Shown piece after piece: positions 62,783-64,000 of a DNA stretch of 64,000 bases. The notes below the pieces were generated by a model. The model made no database searches, was not told the DNA's origin, and saw nothing but the letters and a program-made list of their open reading frames with translations. Source of the stretch: Halopseudomonas pelagia CL-AP6. GTDB lineage: Bacteria > Pseudomonadota > Gammaproteobacteria > Pseudomonadales > Pseudomonadaceae. Location: the NCBI RefSeq assembly GCF_000410875.1, contig NZ_AROI01000020.1, positions 62,001 through 126,000 on the forward strand, given 5' to 3'. A program made the position numbers and the translations under genes. Position 1 is the first letter of the stretch. Each line of letters begins with the position of its first letter.

Positions 62783-64000
62783 ATGTCTGATTTGAGAACC
62801 GATGCACTCGATTATCATGCCAACCCGCGTCCGGGCAAGCTGAGCGTTGAGCTGACCAAGCCTACTGCCACTGCACGTGACCTGGCTCTGGCCTACAGTC
62901 CTGGCGTTGCCGAGCCAGTGCGTGAAATCGCCAAGGACCCTCTCAATGCCTACAAATACACCGGCAAGGGTAATCTGGTCGCAGTGATTTCCGACGGTAC
63001 CGCGATCCTCGGCCTGGGTAACCTGGGTCCGTTGGCAAGCAAGCCGGTCATGGAAGGCAAGGGCGTGCTGTTCAAGCGTTTTGCCGGTATCGACGTGTTC
63101 GATATCGAAGTCGAATCGGAAAGCCCGCAAGCCTTTATCGATACCGTTAAGCGTATCTCCTGCACCTTCGGTGGTATTAACCTGGAGGATATCAAGGCGC
63201 CTGAGTGCTTTGAGATTGAGCGCGCGCTGATCGAGCAGTGCAACATCCCGGTATTCCACGACGATCAGCACGGTACTGCCATTGTTACCGCTGCGGCAAT
63301 GATCAACGCACTGGAACTGGTCGACAAGACGCTGGAAGATGCCAAGATCGTGTGTCTGGGCGCTGGCGCTGCTGCGATCGCCTGCATGAAGTTGTTGGTC
63401 AGCATGGGCTGCAAAGTCGAGAACATTTCCATGATCGACCGCAAGGGTGTGATCCACTCTGGCCGGGATGACCTGAACGAATATAAGGCTATCTTCGCGA
63501 GTGAAACCGACAAGCGTACCCTTACTGATGCGATGAAAGGTGCTGATGTATTTGTCGGTCTTTCCGGCGCCAACCTGCTGCAACCTGCCGAACTCAAGCT
63601 GATGGCGGAAAACCCCATCGTCTTCGCTTGCTCCAACCCTGATCCTGAGATCGATCCTAAGCTGGCGCATGCTGCACGCCCTGACGTGATCATGGCGACT
63701 GGCCGTTCCGACTACCCGAACCAGGTCAACAACGTATTGGGCTTTCCTTTCATCTTCCGCGGTGCACTGGACGTTCGCGCCACGCGCATTAACGAAGAGA
63801 TGAAGATTGCTGCTGTGCATGCGATCCGCAAGCTGGCCAAGGAGCCAGTGCCGGAGTACGTTTCTGCGGCCTACGGTGGTATTCCCCTGGAATTTGGTCG
63901 TGAGTACATCATTCCCAAGCCCATGGACGTGCGCCTGATCGAAGAAGTACCTGCAGCAGTTGCCCGAGCAGCTATCGATTCCGGTGTGGCTACCCTGCCG
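62783..64000 (+). CDS. maeB: NADP-type malic enzyme, C-terminus beyond the window
   Basis: 406 codons are visible with no stop before the right edge. The protein decarboxylates malate to pyruvate with NAD(P). N-terminal YSPGVAEPV, GLGNLGPLASKPVMEGKG and DDQHGTAIV lead to the Rossmann site IVCLGAGAAAIACMKLL and CSNPDPEID. In P. aeruginosa the equivalent protein is about 420 aa, without the phosphotransacetylase-like extension of E. coli MaeB, so only a few residues are probably missing here; the true length cannot be told from this window. Confidence 0.95.
   Translation, partial: MSDLRTDALDYHANPRPGKLSVELTKPTATARDLALAYSPGVAEPVREIAKDPLNAYKYTGKGNLVAVISDGTAILGLGNLGPLASKPVMEGKGVLFKRFAGIDVFDIEVESESPQAFIDTVKRISCTFGGINLEDIKAPECFEIERALIEQCNIPVFHDDQHGTAIVTAAAMINALELVDKTLEDAKIVCLGAGAAAIACMKLLVSMGCKVENISMIDRKGVIHSGRDDLNEYKAIFASETDKRTLTDAMKGADVFVGLSGANLLQPAELKLMAENPIVFACSNPDPEIDPKLAHAARPDVIMATGRSDYPNQVNNVLGFPFIFRGALDVRATRINEEMKIAAVHAIRKLAKEPVPEYVSAAYGGIPLEFGREYIIPKPMDVRLIEEVPAAVARAAIDSGVATLP

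Noticed and set aside
62744-63820. A 358-codon open frame on the minus strand
   Set aside because: It lies wholly opposite maeB, whose protein is clearly conserved on the plus strand. The antisense product has no recognisable domain and the frame follows from GC-rich codon use.

Overview
The window reads as a contiguous piece of a Pseudomonadaceae chromosome. Almost every gene has a recognisable Pseudomonas counterpart, and long runs keep the gene order I know from P. aeruginosa: tonB-gshB-pilGHIJK-chpABC; envZ/ompR (amgSR)-tex-thioesterase-gshA; trmL, ntrCB, glnA, typA; pip-dtd; rsmE-tatCBA-hisEI-ubiBJE-pha cluster-hslUV-SPOR-argS-priA-rpmE-nuclease-M48 protease-maeB. The blocks are joined differently from P. 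aeruginosa, ChpA is several hundred residues shorter, and thiI is not between glnA and typA. This fits a divergent lineage such as the P. pertucinogena group (Halopseudomonas), but that placement is inference. No rRNA, tRNA, CRISPR array, prophage or insertion sequence was seen.

Region 1 (1-14.2 kb) holds a TonB-like protein and glutathione synthetase on the minus strand, then the Pil-Chp chemosensory operon on the plus strand. That operon comprises two response regulators, two CheW-type adaptors (PilI, ChpC), receptor PilJ, methyltransferase PilK, the giant hybrid kinase ChpA and methylesterase ChpB, and it should control type IV pilus extension, twitching and surface sensing. Region 2 (14.2-22.9 kb) has an envelope-stress two-component pair, Tex, a thioesterase, glutamate-cysteine ligase (TTG start), a FliL-like exported protein, a quinone oxidoreductase and TrmL.

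Region 3 (23-30.4 kb) is nitrogen control: ntrB-ntrC, a DUF4124 protein, glnA and divergent typA. A near-consensus sigma-54 promoter and an NtrC box lie upstream of glnA, and a second such pair lies upstream of ntrB. Region 4 (30.4-39.2 kb) is a mixed set of oxidoreductases, membrane proteins and lipoproteins, including a four-module lipoprotein, plus an HxlR/SDR divergent pair with two identical-geometry operators.

Region 5 (39.2-45.3 kb, all minus) is a tightly packed ubiE-ubiJ-ubiB-hisI-hisE-tatA-tatB-tatC-rsmE run. Region 6 (45.4-52.5 kb) is a medium-chain-length polyhydroxyalkanoate locus: phaC1-phaZ-phaC2-phaD on minus, convergent with three phasin-family genes on plus. It has an unusually diverged PhaC2 and a duplicated phasin upstream motif. 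Region 7 (52.7-64 kb) holds hslVU with a heat-shock-type promoter, a SPOR protein, argS, priA, rpmE, a secreted nuclease whose signal peptide is encoded by the rpmE terminator hairpin, an M48 lipoprotein protease and the start of maeB.

I found no wholly new system. The points most worth checking are the degenerate phosphotransfer and receiver domains in ChpA and ChpB, the diverged PhaC2 with an extra phasin, the shared phasin operator, and the terminator inside the nuclease reading frame.
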